Below are positions 55,324 through 64,000 of a stretch of 64,000 bases of DNA, piece after piece. The notes below the pieces were generated by a model. The model ran no database searches. It was not told the origin of the DNA and saw only the letters and a list, made by a program, of their open reading frames with translations. Origin of the DNA: Actinocrinis sp035653575 (GTDB lineage: Bacteria > Actinomycetota > Actinomycetes > Streptomycetales > Catenulisporaceae); contig NZ_DASRBQ010000068.1 in assembly GCF_035653575.1 (NCBI RefSeq), forward strand, positions 1-64,000, in the 5' to 3' direction. The position numbers and the translations under genes were made by a program. The stretch's first letter is position 1. Every line of letters begins with the position of its first letter.

Positions 55324-56808
55324 TTGGGCGAGCGCGTGACCGTGGCGGACCTGGGGTTCGACGGGACGGACCGGGCCAGGTTCCGCAGCAGGCTGGGATC
55401 CTGTCAGCAGGTGCTCGAGAAGATGCTGGCCGAGGACCGCTTCGAGAAGGGCCGCAAGCTGTGCGGCGTCGAACTCGAGCTCGTACTCATCGACGCTCAC
55501 GGCGATCCGGCGATGGTCAACACCAAGGTGCTCGACCAGATCGCCTCTCCCGACTTCCAGACCGAGCTGGGTCTGTTCAACCTCGAGGTGAACATCGCCC
55601 CGCACAAGCTGGTCTCCTCCGTGTTCTCGGAGCTGGCCGAGGAGCTGCGCACCGCGCTGCTCTACGCGGACCGGGTCGCGGCCGGCTGCGGCGCGCACGT
55701 GGCGATGATCGGCATCCTGCCGACCCTGGACGCGGCGCACATGGTGCCGGAGAACTTCTCCGCCGACGACCGCTACGTGCTGCTCAACGACCAGCTCACC
55801 TCGGTGCGCGGGGAGGACTTCCACCTGCGCATCGACGGCCCCGAGCCGCTGGACATCACCTTCTCCAACATCCTGCCGGAGGCGGCGTGCACCTCGGTGC
55901 AGTTCCACCTGCAGGTGACCCCGGACGGGTTCGCCCCGGCGTGGAACGCGGCGCAGGCGATCGCCGGGGTGCAGGTCGCGCTGGGGGCCAACTCGCCGTT
56001 CCTGTTCGGGCGGCGGCTGTGGCACGAGACCCGCATCGCGCTGTTCGAGCAGGCCACCGACTCGCGGCCGCTGGAGCTCGCGGCGCAGGGGGTGCGGCCG
56101 CGGGTGTGGTTCGGTGAGCGCTGGATCCAGGATCCGGCGGAGCTGTTTAGGGAGAACCTGCGCTTCTTCACCGCGCTGCTTCCGCGCGTGGACGCCGAGG
56201 ACCCGGAGGAGGCCCTGGCGGCCGGGAGGGTGCCGCACCTGCCGGAGCTGCGGCTGCACAACGGCACGGTGTACCGCTGGAACCGGCCGGTCTACGACGT
56301 GGCGCGCGGCAAACCGCACCTGCGGGTGGAGAACCGGGTGCTGCCGGCCGGACCGACGGTGCTGGACGTGCTGGCGAACGCCGCGTTCTACTACGGGCTG
56401 GTGCGCGCGCTGACCGAGGCCGAGACGCCGGTGTGGCGGCGCCTGTCGTTCGCGGCGGCGCGCAACAACCTGCACGCGGCGGCCCGGGACGGCATCGGCG
56501 CGCGGCTGCACTGGCCGGGGCGCGGCCAGGTCGAGGCGGCGGACCTGGTGCTCGGCGAGCTGCTGCCGCTGGCCGCGGCGGGCCTGGAGCGCTGGCGCAT
56601 CGACCCGCGCGAGCGCGACCTGTACCTGGGGATCATCGAGGCGCGGGCGCGCACCCGCCGCAACGGCGCGGTCTGGCAGATCGAGCAGGTCGAGCACCTG
56701 GAGCGCAAGCAGGGCCTGAGCCGTGCCGCGGCCCTGGCGGCGATGGTGCCGCGGTATGCGGAGCTGGCGCGCGCCGGGGACCCGGTGCACACCTGGCCGG
56801 TCGGGTAG
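55324..56808 (+). CDS. Glutamate--cysteine ligase (GCS2) family protein
   Basis: 494 residues from TTG 55324, chosen for GGAGG 9 nt upstream; GTG 55336 is an alternative. The ATP-grasp-like GCS2 core is visible: KLCGVELELVLIDAHGDPAM, TELGLFNLEVNIAPHKLVSS, and a metal/ATP region SVQFHLQVTP with WNAAQAIAGVQVALGANSPF. It joins glutamate or a related acid to an amine or amino acid. Actinomycetes have several such enzymes (mycothiol organisms use other routes for thiols), so the substrate is unclear. Divergent from the NfeD/flotillin pair. Confidence 0.8.
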   Translation: MGERVTVADLGFDGTDRARFRSRLGSCQQVLEKMLAEDRFEKGRKLCGVELELVLIDAHGDPAMVNTKVLDQIASPDFQTELGLFNLEVNIAPHKLVSSVFSELAEELRTALLYADRVAAGCGAHVAMIGILPTLDAAHMVPENFSADDRYVLLNDQLTSVRGEDFHLRIDGPEPLDITFSNILPEAACTSVQFHLQVTPDGFAPAWNAAQAIAGVQVALGANSPFLFGRRLWHETRIALFEQATDSRPLELAAQGVRPRVWFGERWIQDPAELFRENLRFFTALLPRVDAEDPEEALAAGRVPHLPELRLHNGTVYRWNRPVYDVARGKPHLRVENRVLPAGPTVLDVLANAAFYYGLVRALTEAETPVWRRLSFAAARNNLHAAARDGIGARLHWPGRGQVEAADLVLGELLPLAAAGLERWRIDPRERDLYLGIIEARARTRRNGAVWQIEQVEHLERKQGLSRAAALAAMVPRYAELARAGDPVHTWPVG

Positions 56809-57026
56809 AGCGACGTCCGCGGCCGCGACGGCGGTGATCGTGACCGCTACGGTGCCAGAGGCGGCGACCGTGCGGCGCGCGAAGGCGGCGGCTGTGGGCG
56901 GCGCTGGCGCGAACTAACCGGCCGTCGGGCGCGTGCACCGGGTGGGTCGGGTGTTTAGCCGCGTGCTCAGGCTCGCGTGGCAGACTGCGCCCCGGGAACC
57001 GACGGCACCGCAGGAGGCATGCACGC

Positions 57027-58094
57027 ATGGCCGCGCTCGAGAACGCCACGCCGCGCCCCGACGACGGCCGGGCGCGCCGCGAGGACACCCCGCCGCGCGG
57101 CGGGGAGGGCGCGCCGGGCGACGAGAACGGTCGGGTCGGCACGCAGGACGCCACCGAGGGCAGCGCGGACGACGCCCCCCTCGCCCGGGAGAGCCAGGAC
57201 GGCTCGCAGCACGCCGCATCCGGCGACGCGGGCGGCCACCCGCTCACCCACAACGCTCCGAAGGCCTCGCCGCGCACCTCGCCCGGCACCGCTGATGCCG
57301 CCCCGCGCCGGGACCAGAGCCCACCGTCCCCGTGGCCGGCGCAGTACACCCGCAAGCTGATCGCGTTCGAGGTCAGCGCGGTGCTCGCGGTCTCGCTCGG
57401 CCGCTCGGCGGTCTCGGCGTTCATCGACCTGATGGGCTCGCTCACCGCCCGCAAGGCCCTGAGTGCCCAGCACGCCCTGCTCAACACCTCCGCCGCGCCC
57501 GGGCGCCCGTGGCTGGACCTGTCCTACCAGGTCGAGGGGATCGCGTTCGGCCTGGCCCCGGTGCTGCTGGTGGCCTATCTGCTCACGCGCGAGCGGGCGT
57601 CGCTGCGCACCCTGGGAGCCGATCGCACCCAGCCGTGGCGGGACCTGGGGCGCGGCGCGGGCGTCGCGGCGGTGATCGGTGGCAGCGGGCTGGGCCTGTA
57701 CCTGGCCGCGCACGCGGCGGGCGCGGCGCTGACCGTGGTGCCCACGACCCTGCCGGCGGTGTGGTGGCGCATCCCGGTGCTGATCGCCTCGGCGTTCCAG
57801 AACGCGGCGCTCGAGGAGGTGGTCATCCTCGGCTACCTGCTGCGCCGCTTCGATCAGGCGGGCTGGTCGAACGCGCGCTCCGACGTGGTCAGCGCGGTGA
57901 TCCGCGGCTCCTACCACCTCTATCAGGGCTTCGGCGGGTTCGTCGGCAACCTGGTGATGGGGCTGATCTTCGCGCGGCTGTACCGGCGCTGGGGCCGGGT
58001 GATGCCGCTGCTGATGGCGCACGGGCTGATCGACACCGTGGCGTTCGTGGGGTATGTGCTGCTCGTGGGGCACGTCAGCTGGCTGCCGCACTGA
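57027..58094 (+). CDS. CPBP family intramembrane metalloprotease
   Basis: 355 residues. The first 108 residues are polar and disordered (Asp/Gly/Arg/Pro-rich). Seven or eight hydrophobic segments follow. The CPBP/Abi motifs are present: AALEEVVILGYLLRRF (the catalytic Glu pair), RGSYHLYQGFGGFVGNLVMG, and a final LLMAHGLIDTVAFV with the third conserved His. Family members process prenylated or bacteriocin-related proteins; the target is unknown. Same strand as the GCS2 gene but 218 nt away, so probably separate. Confidence 0.88.
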   Translation: MAALENATPRPDDGRARREDTPPRGGEGAPGDENGRVGTQDATEGSADDAPLARESQDGSQHAASGDAGGHPLTHNAPKASPRTSPGTADAAPRRDQSPPSPWPAQYTRKLIAFEVSAVLAVSLGRSAVSAFIDLMGSLTARKALSAQHALLNTSAAPGRPWLDLSYQVEGIAFGLAPVLLVAYLLTRERASLRTLGADRTQPWRDLGRGAGVAAVIGGSGLGLYLAAHAAGAALTVVPTTLPAVWWRIPVLIASAFQNAALEEVVILGYLLRRFDQAGWSNARSDVVSAVIRGSYHLYQGFGGFVGNLVMGLIFARLYRRWGRVMPLLMAHGLIDTVAFVGYVLLVGHVSWLPH

Positions 58095-58241
58095 GGCGAT
58101 CACGCACGAGCCGCATCGAGTGGTCGCGCGGTGAGGGCGTGGGGGGCGTTGGGTTGGGGTCCGGTGTGCCGTAGGGCGCCGGGCCGCCCTGTGGAGCGGC
58201 CCGGCGCAGCGGCGTGGGGGATTGGGGGTGGGCCCGGCGCC

Positions 58242-58994
58242 TTACGCGGCGACGGGCTCGCGATCAGGCTCGGGCCACGCGCCGGCGGGCTGCACCGCGA
58301 GTGCGCCCTCCGCGCCGAGCACGCTGTCCGCAACCAGAGCGCTGCCCGGGGTGTGCACGCCATGGCGGGCCAGGCGGGCGATCAGGCGCGTCTTGGCGTC
58401 CTGCCACTCCTCGGAGAGGATCGAGAAGAGCGCGGAGTCGCGCACGCCGCCCTCCGCGGCGGGGAAGTGGGCGCGGCGCACCCCCTCGAAGGTGGCGCCG
58501 AGCGCGAGGATCGCCTCGCGGGAGCGGGCGTTGCGGGTGTCCGCCTTGAAGGAGACCCGGTGCACCCGCCAGGTCTCGAACGCGTGGGTGAGCATGAGCA
58601 GTTTCGCCTCGACGTTGATCCCGGTGCGGTGTGCCGACGGGGCCAGCCAGGTCGAGCCGATCTCGGCCGCGTCGGGGATCCCGGAGGGATTGACGTGCCC
58701 GTGCCGGGGCGGCCAGACCCCGGCGTTCCAGTACTCGAGCTCCCGGAACCGGGTGGTGCCCACCACCCGGCCGGTGCGCAGCTCGACGGTGGCGAACGGG
58801 ACCGCGACGTGCGAGCGAAGGTCCTCGCCCGCGACGTCCAGATAGCGGCGCACGGCCGCCCGGTCCTTGGGTACGTAGGTGTACCCGAACGACGCGCGAT
58901 CCTCGGTGGCCGCCGCGAGCAGCGGTTCGAGGTGGTCCTCGCGCATCGGTTCCAGCCGCACGAGGCGGCCGGTCAGCGTGAAAGGTGCTGGCAT
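58242..58994 (-). CDS. GNAT acetyltransferase, RimJ/RimL-like
   Basis: 250 residues from ATG 58994. The N-terminal GNAT domain reads TLTGRLVRLEPMREDHLEPL, RVVGTTRFRELEYWNAGVWP and AHRTGINVEAKLLMLTHAFE, with the acetyl-CoA loop at APSAHRTGINVEAK, and the last strand has TRNARSREAILALGATFEG. The extra 45 residues at the C-terminus are Ala/Pro-rich. It acetylates an amine such as a protein N-terminus or an antibiotic; substrate unknown. Divergent from the Roco gene. Confidence 0.88.
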   Translation of the reverse strand: MPAPFTLTGRLVRLEPMREDHLEPLLAAATEDRASFGYTYVPKDRAAVRRYLDVAGEDLRSHVAVPFATVELRTGRVVGTTRFRELEYWNAGVWPPRHGHVNPSGIPDAAEIGSTWLAPSAHRTGINVEAKLLMLTHAFETWRVHRVSFKADTRNARSREAILALGATFEGVRRAHFPAAEGGVRDSALFSILSEEWQDAKTRLIARLARHGVHTPGSALVADSVLGAEGALAVQPAGAWPEPDREPVAA

Positions 58995-59177
58995 GGCGCA
59001 CATCATGCACGGATTGGCCGCCTGTGGGGAGTGACACGACGATCCGACGCTCAACCGACGCCCTGTCAGCTCGTCTCGGCGGCGTGTCGGCAGCTCAAAG
59101 CGCTGTCTCTCGCGCGGTTGCCGCCTCGCGTCGCCATCTTGCGGACCGCGCATTAGATACGTCGTACCATTCCGTCA

Positions 59178-59194
59178 CCTGACAACCTGTCAGG
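59178..59194. promoter_or_regulatory. Palindrome in the Roco/GNAT divergent region
   Basis: CCTGACAACCTGTCAGG is a perfect 7-3-7 inverted repeat ending 29 nt before the Roco GTG start. It could be a protein binding site that controls the Roco gene or a leader hairpin. Confidence 0.5.
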
Positions 59195-59223
59195 CCGAGG
59201 GCCCGTCGGAGCGGGGTGGATCT

Positions 59224-62055
59224 GTGGCATCGATAGGCGGGGCACGGGACGCGGAGAGCGATCCGGGCGCGGTCGAATACGCGGAAGCCGAACTGCGCAT
59301 CCAGCGGGCGCTGCGCGACGGCGACGTGATGCTCGACCTGCGCGACCTGCGGCACCTGACCATGCTCCCGCAGCTGCTGGAGGAGCTGAGCGGCCTTAAG
59401 GATCTGAAGTTCTCGGCCCAGAGCATGCCCAAGTTCCCGGCCCTGGTCGGCAAGCTCGTCGCGCTGGAGGCGCTGACCGTCTGCGACGCACGGCTGCCCG
59501 AGTTCCCCGAGCAGATCGGACGGCTGCGCAACCTGCGGGACCTGACCTGGCTCGAAGACGACCCCGGTTCGGCCGAGCTGCCCGACTGGATCGGCTCGCT
59601 GCGCCGGCTGCGCCGCGTCCTGCTGTCCATGCCCCGCATCACGCAGCTTCCGGCGTCGCTGGGAAACCTCATCGAACTGCGCTGGCTCGCGCTGCGCACT
59701 CCTCAGCTCAGGATGCTGCCCACCCAACTGGGCGGCCTGCCGCATCTGTGCGACATCCGGCTGTACGACGCGGCCTTCGCCAACGAGCACCGCGAGGTGG
59801 CGCGCCAAGGCAGCGCCGCGATCCTGGCGTTCCTGCGCGCCCAGGCCGCTGACGCGCTCGTTCCCCAGTGGTGGTCGCGCGTGCTGATCGTCGGCGAGGC
59901 CGCCGTGGGCAAGACGTGCCTGGCCAAACACCTGCTCGGCAGGCAGTTCGACCCGGACGAGGGGCAGACGCACGGCGTGCACATCGAGACGCTGCGCATC
60001 GCCCATCCCGAGGAAAGCTCGACCACGATGAACCTGAACATCTGGGACTTCGGCGGCCAGCTGGAGTATCGGGCGACACAACGGCTCTACCTGACGGATC
60101 GTTCGCTCTTCCTGCTCGTGTGGAACGCCCGCACGCGATGGCAGGACGGAAAGGTGATCGCCTGGCTCGACGCGCTGACGGCACGCGCACCGCACTCGCC
60201 GATCGTCGTCGTCGCCACGCACTGCGACGACCCCTCGCCCGCGGTCCTGCCCGAGGACCTGCGCGAGCGCTACCCGCAGATCGTGGGCACGCACTACGTC
60301 GACTCGAAGTCCCACGTGGGCATCCCCGAGCTCATGGTCAAGATCCAGGCCGAGGCGATGAAGCTGCCGCTGATGGGGGTGCGCTGGCCGCCCGCCTGGA
60401 TCGCGGCCGCCGGAGCCGTGCGGCAGATGCCCGGGCGCTTCGTCAGCGCCGCCAGGGTGTGGCGCACCATGGCCGCGGCCGGGGTCACCGACGAGCAGGA
60501 CCAGCAGGTCATCGCCCGAGCCCTGCACGACCTGGGCGATCTGGTCTACTTCGCGGACGACCGGGACCTGTCCCAGCGGATCATCCTGCAGCCGGGCTGG
60601 CTCGACGAGCACATCACCGCGGTCCTGGACAGCCGGTCCGTCGCCGAGCTGAACGGGGTGCTCACCCGCGCCGAGCGCGACCGGATCTGGAGCGACCTGG
60701 AGGAGCCGGAGCTCGCCGACCGCCTGATCAGGATCATGGAGCGGTTCGACCTGGCCTACCGCATCGGCGACGCCGACTCCAGCAGCGAAGTCGCCTTCGT
60801 GGTCGAGCGGCTCGGCGACGCGCGGCCCCGGCGGATCGACGCACGCTGGCAGCAGGCGGCAGAACAGCCCGGAGCCCGGGAGATCGGCATCGCCTACCGG
60901 CTCAAGTCGCGCCAGGCCGGCGTCCCGACCTGGTTCATCGCCCGGGAGCACCGGTTCACCACGCACCTGCACTGGAAGTACGGAGCGCTGCTGCACGACC
61001 GCGACCCGGACTTCCCGGCGTGGGCGGTGATCGCGGACGACGGGCGCGAACAGCCGACTGTTCACCTGCGGGTGCGCGGCAGACACCCTGTGCGTTTCCT
61101 GTCCGTACTGGCCGAGGCCTTCGAGAACATCCTGGAGCGCAGGTATCCGGGCCTGATCGAGCAGCGTCTCGTGCCGTGCCCGTGCTCGGAGGAGGCCACC
61201 CACCGCTGCCCGCACTGGTTCCCGCTCACCGAGGTGATCCTCGAGGCCACCGACACCGATCCGCGCCGGGACCGCAAGATGCGCTGCCCCCAGTCCCGCG
61301 TCAAGGTCGACGCCTGCGCGATGCTGGACGGACTGCGCGGCAGCATCGTCGAGGAGAAGATCGACGCGATATGCGCGCAGCTCGCGCAGCAGGACAGCAC
61401 CCTCACCCGCATCGAGCAGCAGGGGTTGGCAACGCTCAACGGAGTGCGCAACCTGCTGGTGGACCGGGCCAGCGCCGGGGTGCACTGCCCCAGCCTGTTC
61501 GCCGTGCGCGAGCTGGGACGCGGCGGCGTGCTGCGCCGCCAGTCCTTCGAGCTGCGGCTGTGGTGCGAGTGGCCGTACGAGCCGACCGGCCCGCACCCGC
61601 TGGATGACGCCGGTGTCTACCGGCTCGAGCGGATGCCCGACTGGCTGCGCGAGTACCTGCCGTACCTTCGGCATCTGGTCTCCGTGCTCGGCGGCGTCGT
61701 GCCGCTGATCGCGCCCGCCATGGCGACGGTCGGGGCGCGGCTGTCCGACCGCACGAAGGCGAGCCTCGATACCGCTTCCTACCTCATCGGCGACCTTCGC
61801 GCCGCCGGCGGGTCAGCGGCCGCGCCGCCGATGCTGCTGCACGGCGCCGGACGCGGACCGCTGCGCTACGCCGAGGTCGGCGCGGACTTCCGGGCGTTGC
61901 GGGCCGCGCTGCTCACGCTCGATCCGACCGAGTCGTGGGGTGGCCTGTCGCCGGTCGCCCGTCCGGAGGATCGGCGGATCGTGTATCTGTGCCGGCATCA
62001 CGCCCGTCGGCTGGAATACCCCTACTCGCAGGAACCGGCGGCCGGCGCCGACTAG
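59224..62055 (+). CDS. Bacterial Roco protein (LRR-Roc-COR GTPase)
   Basis: 943 residues from GTG 59224. Residues 30-200 contain short leucine-rich repeats (LPEFPEQIGRLRNLRDLTWL, LPASLGNLIELRWLALRTPQ). The Roc GTPase follows: P-loop GEAAVGKT (224-231), switch II DFGGQ (275-279), and THCD (332-335) in place of NKxD, then DSKSHVGIPEL. The COR domain lies at about 370-640, including HLHWKYGALL. A Cys/His cluster CPCSEEATHRCPHW begins at C652. The C-terminal 200 residues have amphipathic helices (WLREYLPYLRHLVSVLGGVV). Roco proteins are dimeric GTP switches; there is no kinase domain. No partner gene is adjacent, and the function is unknown. Confidence 0.85.
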   Translation: MASIGGARDAESDPGAVEYAEAELRIQRALRDGDVMLDLRDLRHLTMLPQLLEELSGLKDLKFSAQSMPKFPALVGKLVALEALTVCDARLPEFPEQIGRLRNLRDLTWLEDDPGSAELPDWIGSLRRLRRVLLSMPRITQLPASLGNLIELRWLALRTPQLRMLPTQLGGLPHLCDIRLYDAAFANEHREVARQGSAAILAFLRAQAADALVPQWWSRVLIVGEAAVGKTCLAKHLLGRQFDPDEGQTHGVHIETLRIAHPEESSTTMNLNIWDFGGQLEYRATQRLYLTDRSLFLLVWNARTRWQDGKVIAWLDALTARAPHSPIVVVATHCDDPSPAVLPEDLRERYPQIVGTHYVDSKSHVGIPELMVKIQAEAMKLPLMGVRWPPAWIAAAGAVRQMPGRFVSAARVWRTMAAAGVTDEQDQQVIARALHDLGDLVYFADDRDLSQRIILQPGWLDEHITAVLDSRSVAELNGVLTRAERDRIWSDLEEPELADRLIRIMERFDLAYRIGDADSSSEVAFVVERLGDARPRRIDARWQQAAEQPGAREIGIAYRLKSRQAGVPTWFIAREHRFTTHLHWKYGALLHDRDPDFPAWAVIADDGREQPTVHLRVRGRHPVRFLSVLAEAFENILERRYPGLIEQRLVPCPCSEEATHRCPHWFPLTEVILEATDTDPRRDRKMRCPQSRVKVDACAMLDGLRGSIVEEKIDAICAQLAQQDSTLTRIEQQGLATLNGVRNLLVDRASAGVHCPSLFAVRELGRGGVLRRQSFELRLWCEWPYEPTGPHPLDDAGVYRLERMPDWLREYLPYLRHLVSVLGGVVPLIAPAMATVGARLSDRTKASLDTASYLIGDLRAAGGSAAAPPMLLHGAGRGPLRYAEVGADFRALRAALLTLDPTESWGGLSPVARPEDRRIVYLCRHHARRLEYPYSQEPAAGAD

Positions 62056-62206
62056 CAGTCCAGTCGACTAGCAGTTCAGCGGTAACACTGTTCATGATAT
62101 GAAGTATTCTGGCGCGGTAGCCGCCCGCGCCGCGGCCCCCGCGACCCGGGGGCGCCCGGGATCGCGGGCGGGAACACCGCGTCCGCCACGAGGAAGGGCA
62201 CCCACG

Positions 62207-63211
62207 ATGACGACCACCGCCCGCGAGTTCCACCTGGCCGCCCGGCCGCAGGGCACGCCGGGGCCCGAGCACTTCCGGCTGGTCGAGCGCGAGCTGCCCG
62301 ACCCGGGCCCCGGGCAGGTGCTGGTGCGCAACGAGCTGCTGTCCGTCGACCCGTACATGCGCGGGCGGATGAACGACGTGAAGTCCTACGTGCCGCCGTT
62401 CGCGCTCGACGCCCCGCTGGAGGGCGGCGCGGTCGGCACCGTGGTCGCCTCCGGCTCCGACGCGGTGCCGGTCGGCGCGAGCGTGCTGCACATGTCCGGG
62501 TGGCGCGACTACGCGCTGCTGCCCGCCAAGCACGCCACGGTGGTGGACACCAAGCTGGCCCCGGCCGCGCAGTACCTCGGCGCGCTGGGGGTGACCGGCC
62601 TGACCGCGTGGGGCGGGCTGCTGTTCGCCGCCGAGTTCAGGGCCGGCGACACGGTGTTCGTCTCGGGCGCGGCCGGCGCGGTCGGCTCGCTGGTCGGGCA
62701 GATCGCCAAGCTCAAGGGCGCCGCGAAGGTGATCGGGTCGGCCGGCGGCGCCGAGAAGGCCCGGGCGCTGACCGAGCGCTTCGGCTACGACGCGGCGATC
62801 GACTACCGCGCCGGGGACCTGCGCGGGCAGCTGGCGCAGGCGGCGCCGGACGGGATCGACGTGTACTTCGACAACGTCGGCGGCGAGCACCTGGAGGCGG
62901 CGATCGGCGCGGCCCGGCTGCACGCGCGCATCGCCTTGTGCGGGGCGATCGCCCAGTACAACAGCGCCGAGGCGACGCCAGGACCGCGCAACCTGGCCCT
63001 GGCGATCGGCAAGCGGCTGACCCTGCGCGGGTTCATCGTGATGGACTACCAGCCGCGCTTCGGCGAGTTCGCCGCCGAGATGGCCCCGTGGCTGGCCTCC
63101 GGGAAGATCGAGGCCGCCGAGACGGTCGTGGACGGGCTCGAGCGCACCCCGGAGGCGTTCCTGAGCCTGTTCACCGGCGGGAACACCGGGAAGATGCTGA
63201 TCAAGCTCTAG
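62207..63211 (+). CDS. NADP-dependent oxidoreductase, MDR family (curcumin/alkenal reductase type)
   Basis: 334 residues from ATG 62207 with AGGAAGG upstream; the 36 codons before it are Arg/Ala-rich and unrelated. Family motifs are LVRNELLSVDPYMRGRM, TAWGGLLFAAEFRAGDTVFV, then the nucleotide-binding SGAAGAVGSLVGQIAKLKGA and VYFDNVGGEHLEAAIGAARL. No zinc ligands, as usual for this leukotriene-B4-dehydrogenase-like branch. It reduces activated double bonds of enones with NADPH. Stands alone between the Roco gene and a terminator. Confidence 0.93.
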   Translation: MTTTAREFHLAARPQGTPGPEHFRLVERELPDPGPGQVLVRNELLSVDPYMRGRMNDVKSYVPPFALDAPLEGGAVGTVVASGSDAVPVGASVLHMSGWRDYALLPAKHATVVDTKLAPAAQYLGALGVTGLTAWGGLLFAAEFRAGDTVFVSGAAGAVGSLVGQIAKLKGAAKVIGSAGGAEKARALTERFGYDAAIDYRAGDLRGQLAQAAPDGIDVYFDNVGGEHLEAAIGAARLHARIALCGAIAQYNSAEATPGPRNLALAIGKRLTLRGFIVMDYQPRFGEFAAEMAPWLASGKIEAAETVVDGLERTPEAFLSLFTGGNTGKMLIKL

Positions 63212-63292
63212 CCGGGCGACCGCCGGGCCAGTCCCGGCGCGGCCGGCTGCGCGGCGCCGGGCCGAGGCTCGAGCGAATCGCGAGACGCCCGC

Positions 63293-63337
63293 GGCGTGTG
63301 GCCCGGCCCCTTTCACTCGGGGGCCGGGCCACACGCC
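63293..63337. terminator. Bidirectional terminator between convergent genes
   Basis: A perfect 18-bp inverted repeat (63293-63310 with 63320-63337) closes a 9-nt loop. It lies between the oxidoreductase stop and the stop of the convergent GNAT gene, so it can terminate transcription from both sides. Confidence 0.75.
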
Positions 63338-63347
63338 GTTGTCGCGG

Positions 63348-63995
63348 CTATCGCGGGATCGGGTCGCCCGGCAGCAGCGAGCCGATCCATCCGTCGTGCC
63401 GCTCGCCGCGGTGCACCCACCGGGAGCGCAGCTTGCCCTCAACGGTGAAGCCCGCCTTGACCGCGACGGCGCGCGAGCCCTCGTTGCCGTCGAAGGCGAT
63501 CCACTCGATGCGCTCCAGGCCCAGCTGCGCGAAGCCCCAACGGCAGATCGCGCGCACCGCCTCGACCGTGTAGCCCTGACGGCGCGCCTCGGGCGCCGTC
63601 CAGTAGCCGATCTCCGCCATCGCGCCGTTCTTCGCCTCCGGGCCGCTGATCCCGTGCAGGCCGATCATGCCCAGCAGCTGCCCGCTGGTCGCGTGGTAGA
63701 AGCCGAATACCGCGTTGCTGCCCTCCTTCGCCCAGACCGGCACGACCTTCTCGACGAAGTCGCGGGCGTGCTCGTACTCGTAGGGGGAGGGCACCGTGGT
63801 GTAGCGCTGGATCGCGGGGTCCTGGCAGATGCGGTAGATCGCGTCGACGTCCGCGGGACTCGGCGCCGTGAGCACCAGGCGTCCGGTGGTGATCATCACA
63901 CCGGTCAGGTCGCGGACGGACTCGAGCGCGGCGGCGGGGATGTCGGTCACGGTCCCGCCCGGGGTTTCGGGCGCGTTTGCGGCGGTTTCCGGCAC
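63348..63995 (-). CDS. GNAT acetyltransferase, RimJ/RimL-like (start close to window end)
   Basis: 215 residues if GTG 63995 is the start; the frame remains open to the window edge, so a longer protein cannot be excluded. ATG 63896 (MITTGRLVLTAP) fits the usual start of the domain but has no ribosome site. The fold is clear: GRLVLTAPSPADVDAIYRIC, FGFYHATSGQLLGMIGLHGI, AEIGYWTAPEARRQGYTVEA with the acetyl-CoA loop, and NEGSRAVAVKAGFTVEGKLR. Substrate unknown. Confidence 0.85.
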   Translation of the reverse strand: MPETAANAPETPGGTVTDIPAAALESVRDLTGVMITTGRLVLTAPSPADVDAIYRICQDPAIQRYTTVPSPYEYEHARDFVEKVVPVWAKEGSNAVFGFYHATSGQLLGMIGLHGISGPEAKNGAMAEIGYWTAPEARRQGYTVEAVRAICRWGFAQLGLERIEWIAFDGNEGSRAVAVKAGFTVEGKLRSRWVHRGERHDGWIGSLLPGDPIPR

Positions 63996-64000
63996 GGTGG

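Noticed and set aside
53674..56790. 1038-codon minus-strand frame covering the flotillin and GCS2 genes
   Set aside because: Only the last 381 codons are real (flotillin). The front is the antisense shadow of the GCS2 gene, with high Arg, His and Pro.
59095..61674. 859-codon minus-strand frame opposite the Roco gene
   Set aside because: No domain similarity, composition typical of an antisense shadow in GC-rich DNA; the plus strand has the complete LRR-Roc-COR motifs.

Overview
The window is 64 kb of very GC-rich DNA whose gene content (ROK and PadR regulators, DUF2637 and DUF5999 proteins, an LLM flavin/F420-type oxidoreductase, Tat-exported enzymes, many GTG/TTG starts, several apparently leaderless genes) points to a soil or mycelial actinomycete, plausibly of the Streptomycetales/Catenulisporales kind. 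That placement is inference from gene families; no rRNA or tRNA gene was seen. No CRISPR array was seen.

Layout. 1-5.1 kb: the 3' part of a large STAND/NACHT-like protein ending in a PD-(D/E)XK nuclease-like domain, followed by a Schlafen AlbA_2 protein; together they look like an anti-phage or stress module. 5.1-5.8 kb: a scar with a 104-bp inverted-repeat element, a tyrosine-recombinase fragment and the last 58 codons of an MFS transporter. 5.8-18.1 kb: small catabolic/redox genes and regulators (DUF8021, flavin reductase, GT39, LLM oxidoreductase, TetR-SRPBCC-VOC-phosphotransferase, STAS-ANTAR, pseudo-receiver/MarR, SnoaL-like/PadR).

18.1-31.8 kb is a coherent alpha-1,6-glucan (dextran/isomaltooligosaccharide) locus, nearly all on the minus strand: a ROK repressor, a lipoprotein sugar-binding protein, two permeases, a cytosolic GH66 enzyme, a secreted GH66 enzyme with two CBM35-like modules (cycloisomaltooligosaccharide glucanotransferase architecture), a GH13 glucosidase with the Val that marks alpha-1,6 specificity, and a secreted GH15 glucodextranase-like enzyme. 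The transport operon and the GH15 gene share a promoter box, so one regulator probably controls both. No ABC ATPase is encoded; a shared MsiK-type ATPase elsewhere is the likely partner.

31.9-44.5 kb: MarR/YceI pair with two near-identical operators, a Phd/RelE-type toxin-antitoxin pair with a palindromic operator, two large exported GH78-type (rhamnosidase-like) enzymes, LysR/MFS divergent pair, a Tat multicopper oxidase, VOC and AlkZ-like genes. 45.6-58.1 kb: MATE exporter, DUF2637 protein, a tandem glycine riboswitch in front of gcvP, a DUF5999 protein, an NfeD/flotillin pair, a GCS2-type ligase and a CPBP membrane protease. 58.2-64 kb: two GNAT acetyltransferases, a 943-residue bacterial Roco GTPase (LRR-Roc-COR), and an MDR-family oxidoreductase.

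The most distinctive items are the dextran/cyclodextran locus, the NACHT-like/Schlafen pair, the Roco protein, a tripled Cys-rich module in a GH78 enzyme, and a set of small regulators with TANNNT boxes only 5-7 nt before their start codons.
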